Source of the DNA: Thalassospira lucentensis
GTDB taxonomy: Bacteria > Pseudomonadota > Alphaproteobacteria > Rhodospirillales > Thalassospiraceae
Assembly (NCBI RefSeq): GCF_001613805.1
Contig: NZ_LPVY01000012.1
Span: 124,001-188,000, forward strand
DNA: 64,000 bases
Direction of reading: 5' to 3'
The position numbers and the translations under genes are program-made. A model generated the notes under the pieces. That model did no database searches. It was not told the DNA's origin and saw nothing but the letters and a program-made list of their open reading frames with translations. Every line of letters starts with the position of its first letter. The stretch's first letter is position 1. Below, piece by piece: positions 1 to 8,276 of the stretch.

Positions 1-155
1 CTTTCGACTTCGGCAACATGATAGTTCGGATATTCAACCACGGTCATGTTGCTGCACCCCGCCAGCAACAAGGCACTTCCCATAACGCCGCCCGCAAGCA
101 CGCGCAAAATGGCGCGCGGAGACAATTGTTTCGAAGCGTTGGAAAGGGGGCTCAT
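1..155 (-). CDS. Lipoprotein, N-terminal fragment cut by the window edge
   Basis: Reading leftward from an ATG at 153-155, about 51 residues are visible before the window ends. They show a basic start, a hydrophobic stretch and a lipobox ending in LAGC with the lipidated cysteine at about residue 34, then a short polar start of the mature protein. This is a typical signal peptidase II substrate, so the product should be a membrane-anchored lipoprotein; a Ser/Asn follows the Cys, so outer-membrane sorting is plausible. The functional domain lies outside the window and cannot be named. It is divergent from the cytochrome b561 gene. Confidence 0.6.
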   Translation of the reverse strand, partial: MSPLSNASKQLSPRAILRVLAGGVMGSALLLAGCSNMTVVEYPNYHVAEVE

Positions 156-293
156 GGGGGCTCCTTACGGGTGTGGGGCGATAAAATTCCGGTCTGCGAC
201 AAATTGATACAGATGCGACAAACCCTTGCGAAACTTTGCACCTAAAGTTTGGGCGGGATCAGTTTCATCATATTGCGTCATGAGGGTACAATT

Positions 294-845
294 ATGTCTG
301 TTATCTCTGAAAGGCAAATTTCGCGATGGCCGCACTGGTCGGTTCCGGTATTGCACTGGATCATGGTGCTTCTGATCATCGGTGCCTTTGTCATTGGTCA
401 GGTCATGGAGGATTTCCCGCGCTCTGAACGGGGGGCCATGATGGGATATCATGCCCTGCTGGGGATTTCGGTGCTGGTTCTTTTCCTGCCGCGCATTTGG
501 GCGGTCTTGCGCCAATCCCCGGTGGCGGTGGGCGATGATCCGCGTATCGTTAAAATAATGGCACGCATCGCGCATGGTTTGCTGTATCTGGTGATGATTG
601 CGATGCCGGTCACCGGGCTTTTGGCGGTGATGACATCGGGGCGCAGTTTTTCGGTCGCCGGATTGTTTTCATTACCCGATCTGGGGCGGATCGAATGGCT
701 TCATGAAGGGGGCGAGGAAATTCACGAATTTTTTGTCCCGGTTCTGGTGACATTGGTCGCGTTGCATGTGATTGCCGCCATTTGGCATCACTTTATCCGC
801 CATGATGAGGTTCTGGCGCGCTATGTGCCGTGGTTGCGGAAGTGA
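294..845 (+). CDS. Cytochrome b561 family protein
   Basis: A 183-residue integral membrane protein with four predicted membrane helices. The pattern fits the bacterial cytochrome b561 / Ni,Fe-hydrogenase b-type family: an HWxxxxLHW-type motif in helix 1, a conserved His in helix 2 (IAHGLLYL), and further His pairs in the last two helices (LHEGGEEIH and LHVIAAIWHH) that would ligate two b haems. Such proteins pass electrons between quinol and periplasmic or membrane acceptors. The ATG at 294 is chosen over an upstream in-frame codon at 249 because the conserved family sequence begins there and a GAGGG-like site precedes it. The gene is monocistronic and ends at a hairpin shared with the converging TetR gene. 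The electron acceptor is unknown. Confidence 0.85.
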   Translation: MSVISERQISRWPHWSVPVLHWIMVLLIIGAFVIGQVMEDFPRSERGAMMGYHALLGISVLVLFLPRIWAVLRQSPVAVGDDPRIVKIMARIAHGLLYLVMIAMPVTGLLAVMTSGRSFSVAGLFSLPDLGRIEWLHEGGEEIHEFFVPVLVTLVALHVIAAIWHHFIRHDEVLARYVPWLRK

Positions 846-864
846 TAAACAGCCAGGCATCAAT

Positions 865-896
865 CTCAAAACCCGGCCAACATGTCGGGTTTTGAG
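865..896. terminator. Bidirectional terminator between cytochrome b561 and TetR genes
   Basis: Perfect 11-bp arms (CTCAAAACCCG at 865-875 and its complement at 886-896) with a 10-nt loop. The stem ends are A/T-rich, so it can act for the gene on either side; the converging genes stop just outside it. Confidence 0.6.
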
Positions 897-901
897 ATTT
901 G

Positions 902-1462
902 TTATTTGATGACTCGTGTTACCCATTCTCGCAAGGCCGTCCGGATGGCGTGATCGGCCGACTGATCACGCGTAAATGCCCACCATGTATGGGCACCTTG
1001 CCAGATGCTTGCCATTTGCCAGCCAAGCTGTTTGCCTTCTACTTGGTTGTCCGACAGGCGGCGGCCAAGTATTTCGGCAAGGCGGTGCCCCCATGCGGCC
1101 CCGCGTTCGCGCAGTATCGGATTGCGGATATCTTCACGCAGCAAAAGAAGGCCGTCAGTGGTATCGCGTTCTGCCGTTTCGGGCGGCATCAGGCGCATCA
1201 AAAGGGCGATGGCGCCGTCTGGCGTTAGTGGTTCCTGCATATCCGCAGTGGACGTTTCAGTATCAAGCTGGTCCCATGCGCGTAGCAGAATAGCCAAAAC
1301 GAGTGCATCACGATTGCCATATCGCTGTACCAGTGTTGCCGGGGACAGGCCGCATGATTTTGCCGCTCGTGCAAAAGTCAGCCCGGCCGGGCCGGTTTCC
1401 AGCAGGGTTTCAAAAAGGGTGTCGAGCACCTGGTCATCGGGAATCGTCTTGCTTCTTGCCAT
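902..1462 (-). CDS. TetR/AcrR-family transcriptional regulator
   Basis: A 186-residue protein with an N-terminal TetR helix-turn-helix (about residues 8-55: a helix beginning DDQVLDTLFETLLE, then FARAAKSCGLSPATLVQRYGN, the recognition helix ending in the YGNRDAL stretch) and a variable C-terminal ligand-binding region. The third-helix signature is a little unusual for the family (LVQRYGN in place of LYYHFGS-like sequences). It is divergently transcribed from a RibD-like reductase gene; the perfect palindrome between them covers its own start region, so it probably represses itself and its neighbour. The inducer is unknown. Confidence 0.85.
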   Translation of the reverse strand: MARSKTIPDDQVLDTLFETLLETGPAGLTFARAAKSCGLSPATLVQRYGNRDALVLAILLRAWDQLDTETSTADMQEPLTPDGAIALLMRLMPPETAERDTTDGLLLLREDIRNPILRERGAAWGHRLAEILGRRLSDNQVEGKQLGWQMASIWQGAHTWWAFTRDQSADHAIRTALREWVTRVIK

Positions 1463-1466
1463 AAAG

Positions 1467-1494
1467 ATTTATAAATGTATGTTCATTTATAAAT
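1467..1494. promoter_or_regulatory. Probable TetR operator, perfect inverted repeat
   Basis: Arms ATTTATAAATG (1467-1477) and CATTTATAAAT (1484-1494) are exact complements around a 6-nt spacer. The site starts 4 nt from the TetR start codon and ends 16 nt before the GTG of the divergent RibD-like gene, so occupancy would block both. Size and symmetry fit a TetR dimer or pair of dimers; assignment to this regulator rests on position. Confidence 0.75.
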
Positions 1495-1510
1495 CAATGG
1501 AGAATTCATT

Positions 1511-2035
1511 GTGGCTAGAATTCTTGGATATATCGCCAGCAGTCTGGACGGAATGATTGCGGATCAGGATGACAACCTTGACTGGCTTTTTGCATATGAC
1601 GGCATGGAACTTGGTGATCATGATTATAACAAGTTTCTCAAGCGCATTCGTACCGTTGTGATGGGGCGGAGGACTTATGATTTCATTGCCCGACAGCCAT
1701 CAGACTGGGCATACGGTGCGCAACGAGTGATTGTTGTGACATCGCGTCCGATTGAGAATCCTGTTGCGGAAATTGAAGTGCGCAGTGATGTCGATGCCTT
1801 GATCAAGGAGCTTCGTGCGCTTGATGACGGGGATATCTGGATGTTGGGTGGTGGGCAACTGCAGATGGCATTTCTGGAACGCGGGGCGCTGGACGAAATC
1901 GAAATTTACGTCATGCCCGAAATGCTTGGCGGTGGAAGACAGCTTTTTCCAATGACGGGATTTCGCACCAGCCCGACGCTGATCAGTGTGCAGGCGCTTG
2001 ATCGTGGGTGTGTGCGGTTGCACTACCGGTTCTAG
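1511..2035 (+). CDS. Dihydrofolate reductase-like / RibD C-terminal domain protein
   Basis: A 174-residue cytoplasmic protein consisting of one RibD C-terminal domain (a DHFR-like fold). It opens with the family signature (LGYIASSLDGMIAD), followed by a VVMGRRTYDF NADPH-binding segment near residue 50 and a GGGQLQMAFLERGALDEI segment near residue 115. Relatives such as YyaP and YwjB are of unknown physiological substrate; the stand-alone domain lacks the deaminase half needed for riboflavin synthesis. The start is a GTG at 1511, which immediately precedes conserved sequence. It is divergent from, and probably repressed by, the adjacent TetR protein. Confidence 0.8.
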   Translation: MARILGYIASSLDGMIADQDDNLDWLFAYDGMELGDHDYNKFLKRIRTVVMGRRTYDFIARQPSDWAYGAQRVIVVTSRPIENPVAEIEVRSDVDALIKELRALDDGDIWMLGGGQLQMAFLERGALDEIEIYVMPEMLGGGRQLFPMTGFRTSPTLISVQALDRGCVRLHYRF

Positions 2036-2074
2036 AGACCTCCTGTAGGGCTGAGCGTCGGCCTGTTGTCCGGC

Positions 2075-2995
2075 TCAGAAAACGGATCGTCCTATGGCGC
2101 GGATCAGCATTTCAAGCGCCCTGATACCGGCCGCGGAATTACCCCGTGCGTCAAGGCGTGGGGACCAGACACAGACGGAAAATTCACCGGGAATGACACC
2201 GATGATGCCGCCGCCAACCCCGCTTTTGGCCGGAATGCCGACGGTAAAGGCAAAATCACCGACCCCGTCATACATGCCACATGTCAGCATCAGGGCGTTG
2301 ACGCGGCTGGTTTCTTCGGGGGCGATCACGGTGCGGTCATCGATGTCGACACCCTTGTTGGCAAGGAAGAAGGCGGCGCGCGCCATTTCACGGGCCGTCA
2401 TGGCGACCGAACATTGCTTGAAATAGGCGCGCACGACGTCTTCGACCGGGTTATCAAGTTTGCCGAAGCTTTTCATCAGATAGGCAATGGCACGGTTGCG
2501 ATCACCGTGCTGATCCTCGGACAGATAGACATCGTTATCAACGCGAATGCCGGGATTGCCGCAAAGCTGGCCAAGGAATTCGGCCACCGAACGATCTGGA
2601 TTGGCGTAGCGTGATGCGATCAGATCCGCAACACGGATCGCCCCGGCATTGATGAAGGGATTGCGCGGGATGCCGTGTTCCTGTTCAAGCTGGATCAGGG
2701 AATTGAAGGCCGAACCGGATGGCTCGCGCCGGACGGCTTTCCATAAGTCATCGCCGTGCGCGCGCTGGGCCAGCACAAGGGCGAAGACCTTGGAAATGCT
2801 TTGGATGGAAAAGGGCAGGTCGGCCTGGCCAATGGCAAGTTCGTTTCCGCCTGCGGTGCGCAGAACCATGGCAAAGTGATCATCCGGGACGCTGGCAAGG
2901 GCCGGGATGTAGTCGACCTTGCGGGCATCGGCAAAATCGGTCTGGTGGATCGCGTCCGAAATATCCTGGAGGATGGCGGCATAATTGTGGGTCAT
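2075..2995 (-). CDS. glsA: Glutaminase A
   Basis: A 306-residue protein that matches the serine-dependent glutaminase family over its full length; it hydrolyses L-glutamine to glutamate and ammonia in the cytoplasm. The SxxK catalytic pair is visible as SISK (Ser66/Lys69), followed by the PSGSAFNSL, NPFINAGAI and AKSGVGGGI segments characteristic of the family. No STAS or ankyrin extension is present, as in short bacterial forms. It converges on the RibD-like gene and lies downstream of parE, from which it is separated by a terminator. Confidence 0.95.
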   Translation of the reverse strand: MTHNYAAILQDISDAIHQTDFADARKVDYIPALASVPDDHFAMVLRTAGGNELAIGQADLPFSIQSISKVFALVLAQRAHGDDLWKAVRREPSGSAFNSLIQLEQEHGIPRNPFINAGAIRVADLIASRYANPDRSVAEFLGQLCGNPGIRVDNDVYLSEDQHGDRNRAIAYLMKSFGKLDNPVEDVVRAYFKQCSVAMTAREMARAAFFLANKGVDIDDRTVIAPEETSRVNALMLTCGMYDGVGDFAFTVGIPAKSGVGGGIIGVIPGEFSVCVWSPRLDARGNSAAGIRALEMLIRAIGRSVF

Positions 2996-3030
2996 TATGT
3001 GTCCGCTTTGTTTGTCAGGCTGTCAGGGAC

Positions 3031-3058
3031 AAAAAACCCGGTGCAGGACACCGGGTTT
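3031..3058 (-). terminator. Terminator of parE
   Basis: Ten-bp perfect stem (AAACCCGGTG 3034-3043 and complement 3049-3058), 5-nt loop, followed on the minus strand by a run of T residues. It lies between the parE stop and the glsA start. Confidence 0.85.
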
Positions 3059-3081
3059 GATGATGAAGAATTTTAATCCGA

Positions 3082-5064
3082 TCAGACGTCGATATCCTCG
3101 ACAAAGCGGGCATGTTCCTGAATGAACTGGAAGCGAAGCTCCGGCTTTTTGCCCATCAGGCGATTGACCAGATCCTTGGTCTGGCCACGGGCATCGGGTT
3201 CGGCCGCATCGGGCAGGCAGACACGCAGCAAGGTGCGCTTTTTCGGCGCCATCGTGGTTTCGCGAAGCTGCTGGGGCGGCATTTCACCCAGACCCTTGAA
3301 TCGGGAAATCTCGACCTTGCCGCGGTTCTTGAATTCGGTATCGAGCAGGACCTCTTTTTCCGCATCATCCATCGCATAGATGGATTTGCCGCCCTGTGTC
3401 AGGCGGTAAAGCGGCGGCATGGCAAGATACAGATTGCCGTTTTCAATCAGGCCAGCCATTTCCTGATAGAAGAAGGTCATCAGAAGGGATGCGATATGCG
3501 CGCCATCGACGTCCGCATCGGTCATGATGATGATGCGTTCATAGCGCAGATCGGAAAGCCGGAAATCGGAGCCGGAACCGCAGCCAAAGGCTTCGATCAT
3601 GTCCTTGATTTCCTGGTTGGCCATCATCTTTTCACGGGTCGCGGACGCCACGTTAAGGATTTTACCGCGCAGCGGCAGAACGGCCTGCGTTTCACGGTCA
3701 CGTGCCTGTTTGGCGGAACCACCTGCCGAGTCACCTTCGACGAGGAAGATTTCGGTTCCGGCGGCGATGGAACGTGAGCAATCGGCAAGCTTGCCCGGAA
3801 GGCGCAGGCGGCGGGTCGCCGACTGGCGTTTGGTTTCTTTCTTTTCCTTGCGGCGCTGGCGTTCTTCGGCGCGCAGGATGATGCGTTCAAGCAGGCGCTT
3901 GGCATTTTCGGTATCACCGGTCAGCCAGTGATCGAAATGGTCGCGAACCGCGGTTTCAACCAGCTTGGTGGCCGATGCGGTGCCAAGCTTTTCCTTGGTC
4001 TGGCCCTGGAACTGCGGATCGGGAATGAAGACGGAGAGCATGATGCAACCGCCACCAAAGACGTCCTCGGCGGTGATGGCCGCGGCCTTTTTCTGACCGA
4101 CCATGTCGCCATAAGTCTTGATCGCCTTGGTCAGGGCATAGCGGAAACCGGCCTCGTGCGTGCCGCCAAGCGGGGTCGGGACGGTGTTACAATAGGAATG
4201 GAAATACCCTTCGCCGCCATCTGGCCATGCGATCGCCCATTCAACGCGACCGGCACTTTCGGAAAACTTGGCTTCGCCTGCGAACGGGCGTTCGGTGATC
4301 AGATCACGACCTTCGATGGTCATGTTCAGGTAATCGAGAATCCCGTTGGGGAATTTCAGGACTTCGTTCTGCGGGGTCGGATCATCACTGGTCAGCAATT
4401 CCGGATCGACCGACCAGCGGATTTCAACACCCTTGAACAGATACGCCTTGGACCGCGCCATACGGAAGATCGTGGCGGGTTTCAGCTTGGCCCGGTTGCC
4501 GAAAATTTCGGGATCGGGGCGGAAGATGACCGTGGTGCCACGGCGGTTATTGACCGCACCGCCATCCTGAAGCGGACCGAGCGGGGTGCCCTTGGAATAT
4601 TCCTGAAACACCAGTTTGCGATCACGTGCGACTTCGACCCGGAATTTGTCGGTCAGCGCGTTCACGACCGACATACCCACCCCGTGCAGACCGCCGGATG
4701 TTTCATAGGCCTTGCCCGAAAACTTGCCGCCCGAATGAAGCGTGGTCAGGATGACTTCAAGCGCTGATTTATCGGGGAATTTCGGATGCGGATCGGTCGG
4801 AATACCACGCCCGTTATCGCGCACCATGACGGTGTTGTCGGTTCTGAGTTCCAGCTCGATCCAGTCGGCATGGCCGGCGACGGCCTCGTCCATCGAGTTA
4901 TCGAGGATTTCGGCAACCAGGTGATGCAGTGCGGCATCGTCCGTGCCCCCGATATACATACCGGGACGGCGGCGCACAGGCTCCAGGCCTTCGAGAACTT
5001 CGATATCCTTGGCGGAATAGGCGTTTGTGGTCGATTGGTTTGAATCTTCGAAAAGGTCGGTCAT
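3082..5064 (-). CDS. parE: DNA topoisomerase IV subunit B
   Basis: A 660-residue GHKL ATPase/Toprim subunit that, with ParC, decatenates daughter chromosomes. The N-terminal ATPase shows LDNSMDEA, the RDNGRGIP nucleotide-binding motif and the GGLHGVGMSVVNAL lid; the transducer domain follows; the Toprim segment shows EGDSAGGSA and DADVDGAHI with the metal-binding acidic residues. The length and the absence of the long GyrB insert favour ParE over GyrB. The C-terminus ends with the conserved RxQFIQEHA segment. No parC is in the window. Confidence 0.95.
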   Translation of the reverse strand: MTDLFEDSNQSTTNAYSAKDIEVLEGLEPVRRRPGMYIGGTDDAALHHLVAEILDNSMDEAVAGHADWIELELRTDNTVMVRDNGRGIPTDPHPKFPDKSALEVILTTLHSGGKFSGKAYETSGGLHGVGMSVVNALTDKFRVEVARDRKLVFQEYSKGTPLGPLQDGGAVNNRRGTTVIFRPDPEIFGNRAKLKPATIFRMARSKAYLFKGVEIRWSVDPELLTSDDPTPQNEVLKFPNGILDYLNMTIEGRDLITERPFAGEAKFSESAGRVEWAIAWPDGGEGYFHSYCNTVPTPLGGTHEAGFRYALTKAIKTYGDMVGQKKAAAITAEDVFGGGCIMLSVFIPDPQFQGQTKEKLGTASATKLVETAVRDHFDHWLTGDTENAKRLLERIILRAEERQRRKEKKETKRQSATRRLRLPGKLADCSRSIAAGTEIFLVEGDSAGGSAKQARDRETQAVLPLRGKILNVASATREKMMANQEIKDMIEAFGCGSGSDFRLSDLRYERIIIMTDADVDGAHIASLLMTFFYQEMAGLIENGNLYLAMPPLYRLTQGGKSIYAMDDAEKEVLLDTEFKNRGKVEISRFKGLGEMPPQQLRETTMAPKKRTLLRVCLPDAAEPDARGQTKDLVNRLMGKKPELRFQFIQEHARFVEDIDV

Positions 5065-5355
5065 GCCCCGGAACGCAACTTCTTTATTATGTTAAAACAA
5101 GGTCCAACGACGCATATCTGTTGATTGATTTTACGGGGTTGGATGCCTTTAGGCTTAACGAGTATCATATGTTTTCAGATGCGACCCATAAAAATGTTTT
5201 TTGGGCGTGAATGCAAGCGGTGGTCTTGCCAGAGATCATAATTTCGTTGTGGCAGCGCAGAAAACGGTGCCAGACTTGTCACGAAAACCGAGACCGTCAG
5301 GTCCAATAAAAATATCGGCCCGCGTGAATGGCGCGCCCAGACAGGAGTAAGCCCG

Positions 5356-5781
5356 ATGGCAAATGAGAGTGAGACCACACACGGTACCGACAACACCATG
5401 CCGCGCGGCGACATGTGCACCCGAACCCTTGCCATGCCCGCCGACACCAACCCGAGCGGTGATATTTTCGGCGGCTGGCTGATGTCGCAGATGGATATCG
5501 CGGGCGGGGTGATGGCAAGCCAGATTGCCGAGGGGCGCGTTGCCACGGTCGCGGTTGACGGCATGACGTTCCATCGTCCGGTCTATGTCGGGGATGTGGT
5601 GTGCGTGTATGGCGATATCGAACGGATCGGCAATACATCGATGGTGCTGCATCTTGAAAGCTGGGTGCTGCGCAAAAACCAGCCGCCGCGCATCAAGGTG
5701 ACAGAGGCAACCTTTACCTTTGTCGCGATTGACGCCGAAGGCCGTCCACGCCCGGTGCGCAAGGACGAGGTTGCGGTCTGA
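5356..5781 (+). CDS. Acyl-CoA thioesterase, YciA-like hotdog protein
   Basis: A 141-residue single hotdog domain that hydrolyses acyl-CoA to free acid and CoA. It carries the YciA-type signature: ADTNPSGDIFGGWLMSQMD near residue 30, where the Asp after the central helix is catalytic in the family, then VAVDGMTFHRPVYVGDVV and the C-terminal TEATFTFVAID strand. The ATG at 5356 is preceded by an AGGAGT-like site. It is divergent from parE across 291 bp in which I see no gene. Substrate chain length cannot be deduced. Confidence 0.9.
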   Translation: MANESETTHGTDNTMPRGDMCTRTLAMPADTNPSGDIFGGWLMSQMDIAGGVMASQIAEGRVATVAVDGMTFHRPVYVGDVVCVYGDIERIGNTSMVLHLESWVLRKNQPPRIKVTEATFTFVAIDAEGRPRPVRKDEVAV

Positions 5782-5869
5782 GTTTGCCCGCCAACAGTTT
5801 CAAGAGTCCTGCTTTGGCGCATCCCATCCGAAACGTGCTTTTGTGATTACGATGCTGTCAGGCAGGACT

Positions 5870-6424
5870 TTAAGTCGGAAACTGGTGCAGCGGCGCGTCG
5901 TCCCATAACTGCATTTCAATGAATGGCTGCCGCCCGGACTGCGTAGAGGAAAAGTTTGTCGGCATGCCCCAATTTTGAAGGGCCTCTTTCAAACTTTTCA
6001 GAGTGAACAGCTTTCTGGGAAAAGGTGGCGATTGTTCGTCACTTGCGTTCGCGCTTTCGAAGCAACTCATGCTGTCCGAGTAGGTGAAGGTAACAACATC
6101 TTCTGGAAAGGTGTCCAAACGCATTCGAAGCGATTTTGGACGCAACGGGTCCCTACCGTCAGCGAAGTCACCGACGAAAAAATAGATTGGTATATTTCGG
6201 CTTGTCGAACCAATCAGCTTCTGACGTTCCGTTCGCAACCACTTCTCAACATGCAATCGGCGATCAAGATAGTTCGCCTTTAGTCGTGATTGGTGCGACT
6301 GGCGAATTTCCTGAAGAATGCGTTCAGCTTCTGATCTTGGTAAATCGCAGATGTTCTGGAAACGGCCCCTGATGGGATCATAATTGTGTGTCACGATATC
6401 AGGAAGGCCGTTTTGTGTTCTCAT
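5870..6424 (-). CDS. Conserved hypothetical protein, last gene of the peptide operon
   Basis: A 184-residue soluble protein without signal peptide or membrane helix. The N-terminal third is rich in charged residues (LPDIVTHNYDP, then a helical segment with many Arg/Glu); the middle contains IYFFVGDFADGRDPLRP and a VTFTYSDSM segment; the C-terminal part ends KSLKEALQNWGMP and a short tail. I do not recognise a named domain, but the alternation of conserved-looking blocks and codon use say it is a real gene. The ATG at 6424 lies 16 nt after the dipeptidase stop; an upstream ATG at 6478 would overlap that gene by 38 nt. Its place behind importer and dipeptidase genes suggests co-transcription; no function can be assigned. 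Confidence 0.65.
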   Translation of the reverse strand: MRTQNGLPDIVTHNYDPIRGRFQNICDLPRSEAERILQEIRQSHQSRLKANYLDRRLHVEKWLRTERQKLIGSTSRNIPIYFFVGDFADGRDPLRPKSLRMRLDTFPEDVVTFTYSDSMSCFESANASDEQSPPFPRKLFTLKSLKEALQNWGMPTNFSSTQSGRQPFIEMQLWDDAPLHQFPT

Positions 6425-6440
6425 TGCCCAGATTGATCCA

Positions 6441-7457
6441 CTACCAGCATTCCTTTGCCACGCGGATAAAGTTTTCACCCATGATCTTGTCGACGTCGTC
6501 GGGTTTGTAGCCCCCGGCGATCAGGGCGTCGGCAAGGGCGGGGAGCTTTTTCGGGTCGAACACCGCGGCACCACCCGCATTGGGGCCATAGCCGCGTTCG
6601 GCGGGCCAGTAATAGGCGCGGTCAACGCCATCGGGGAAGTCGTTGGTGCCCGCGACACTGGGCATCGTATCGAGGCCGATGCCGACATGATCCACGCCGA
6701 CCAGTTTTACCGCATAGTCGATATGGCGGATCATATCGGGGACTTCGGGGGCGTTGGGCGATTTGATGAAGCGCTGGAAGCCGCAAATGCCGATCACCCC
6801 ACCGGTATCGGCACAGGCCTTGATCTGTTCATCATCAATGCAGCGTTCATGCCCGCCAAGCACCTTGGGATTGGCGTGGCTGAAGACGACCGGTTTGATC
6901 GATGCCTTCATGATATCAAGGCTGCTTTGACGACCGGTATGCGAGCAATCCATGATCATGCCGCCGTTATTAACAGCCCGGACCATGGCATGACCCAGCG
7001 CGGTGAGCGGGATATCGTCATCATGGCAACCGCCCGCCACCGAATTGTTGCGGTTATAGGCAAAGTGGATCTGCTTTACGCCCAGTTTGGCAAAGACCGG
7101 GACCATTTCGGGCATGTCCTGCAACATGACCGAGCCTTCGAGGTCGAAACCAACCCCCAGCAACCCCTTTGATTTGGCAATTGCCAGATCATCAAAGCAT
7201 TCGATCTGCATGTATTTGTCGGGGTGGGCGGCGATTTTGGCCCGGAAGGCGGCAATCACGCGCAGGATATGGGCAACGGAATTCATATCCATGCCGACAT
7301 TGACGCAAACATAATCAACATCGCCCGCGACATAGTTATCAAGCAGGCTGATCGGGGTTTTGGGATCAAGCGGCAGACAGGCATGCGCATCCCACGTGAA
7401 GGCGGGGCGATGGCGTGACGGGTTGGCGGGGGTATGCGGGGCGGTGGTGACGTTCAT
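6441..7457 (-). CDS. Membrane-dipeptidase-type (M19) metallopeptidase
   Basis: A 338-residue member of peptidase family M19 (renal dipeptidase fold), which cleaves dipeptides, often including D-amino-acid or modified ones, with a binuclear zinc site in a TIM barrel. Ligand positions are recognisable: DAHACLPL near the N-terminus in place of the usual DGHxDL, GFDLEGS (bridging Glu), MDCSHTG, VFSHANP and GIGLDTM. There is no signal peptide, so the enzyme is cytoplasmic. The ATG at 7457 is preferred because it begins 38 nt after the upstream ATPase stop; the longer form would overlap it. Placement after a peptide ABC importer suggests it digests the imported dipeptides. Confidence 0.88.
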   Translation of the reverse strand: MNVTTAPHTPANPSRHRPAFTWDAHACLPLDPKTPISLLDNYVAGDVDYVCVNVGMDMNSVAHILRVIAAFRAKIAAHPDKYMQIECFDDLAIAKSKGLLGVGFDLEGSVMLQDMPEMVPVFAKLGVKQIHFAYNRNNSVAGGCHDDDIPLTALGHAMVRAVNNGGMIMDCSHTGRQSSLDIMKASIKPVVFSHANPKVLGGHERCIDDEQIKACADTGGVIGICGFQRFIKSPNAPEVPDMIRHIDYAVKLVGVDHVGIGLDTMPSVAGTNDFPDGVDRAYYWPAERGYGPNAGGAAVFDPKKLPALADALIAGGYKPDDVDKIMGENFIRVAKECW

Positions 7458-7495
7458 GATGTCCCTTGTTCTTCTGGCGCGTGCGGGGCCGGTGT

Positions 7496-8269
7496 TCAGT
7501 CCCAATCCACGAAACTGTCGATGACGGCGCGGTCATATCCCCCGGCGGCCTTGAAAAGCTGCTGCGAATAGGGATTTTCCAGTTTGCCGTCGGCAAGCTG
7601 GCCCGCGGTGGCGCGTTCGACGATACGGCCGTGGTTCATGATCGCGATATCGTCGCACATATGGGCGACCACGGCGAGATCGTGACTGACCATGATATAG
7701 GTAAGGCCCAGATCATTGCGCAACCGGGTTAGCAGGTTCAATACTTCGGCCTGGATCGAGACATCAAGGGCCGAGGTCGGTTCATCGAGCAGCAGAATTT
7801 TCGGTTCGAGAATAAGCGCACGTGCAATCGCGACACGCTGGCGCTGCCCGCCGGAAAGCTGATGGGGGTAGCGGAAGCGGAAGGAATTATCGAGCCCGAC
7901 CTGTTTTAGCGCCTCGACCACGCGGGCATCCGAATTGCCGAGTTTGTGGATATTGACCGGTTCGGTCAGGATGCGGTCAATCGTGTGACGCGGATGAAGC
8001 GATCCGAACGGGTCCTGAAAGACCATCTGCGCCAGACGGTAAAATGTCTTGTCGCGCTTTTTGGTCAGTTCCTTGTTATTCACAAGGATGTTGCCTTCCC
8101 AGTCATCGACAAGGCCGGTGATGGTGCGAAGGACGGTTGATTTGCCCGATCCTGACTCGCCCACCAGACCAAATGATCCGTTGGCCGGGATCGAAATATC
8201 GATATCCTTGAGGACGTGGTTGTCATCAAACCAGGCGTTGAGTTTGGTGATTTCAATCATGGCAGTCAT
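7496..8269 (-). CDS. Peptide ABC transporter ATP-binding protein (DppF/OppF type)
   Basis: A 257-residue ABC ATPase: Walker [10 protein letters not shown] near residue 38, Q-loop FQDPFGSLHPR, signature LSGGQRQRVAIA, Walker [12 protein letters not shown], and the H-loop SHDLAVVAHM. The DPFGSLHPR segment is typical of the F subunit of oligopeptide/dipeptide importers. The C-terminal oligopeptide-transporter extension is short and the protein is smaller than E. coli DppF (about 330 residues). It starts 7 nt after the stop of the D-type subunit, with which it should form the heterodimeric motor. Confidence 0.9.
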   Translation of the reverse strand: MTAMIEITKLNAWFDDNHVLKDIDISIPANGSFGLVGESGSGKSTVLRTITGLVDDWEGNILVNNKELTKKRDKTFYRLAQMVFQDPFGSLHPRHTIDRILTEPVNIHKLGNSDARVVEALKQVGLDNSFRFRYPHQLSGGQRQRVAIARALILEPKILLLDEPTSALDVSIQAEVLNLLTRLRNDLGLTYIMVSHDLAVVAHMCDDIAIMNHGRIVERATAGQLADGKLENPYSQQLFKAAGGYDRAVIDSFVDWD

Positions 8270-8276
8270 TTTTATC

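Noticed and set aside
2051-2078. Inverted repeat CTGAGC/GCTCAG between the RibD-like and glutaminase genes
   Set aside because: Short arms, 16-nt loop, no T tract; too weak to call a terminator.
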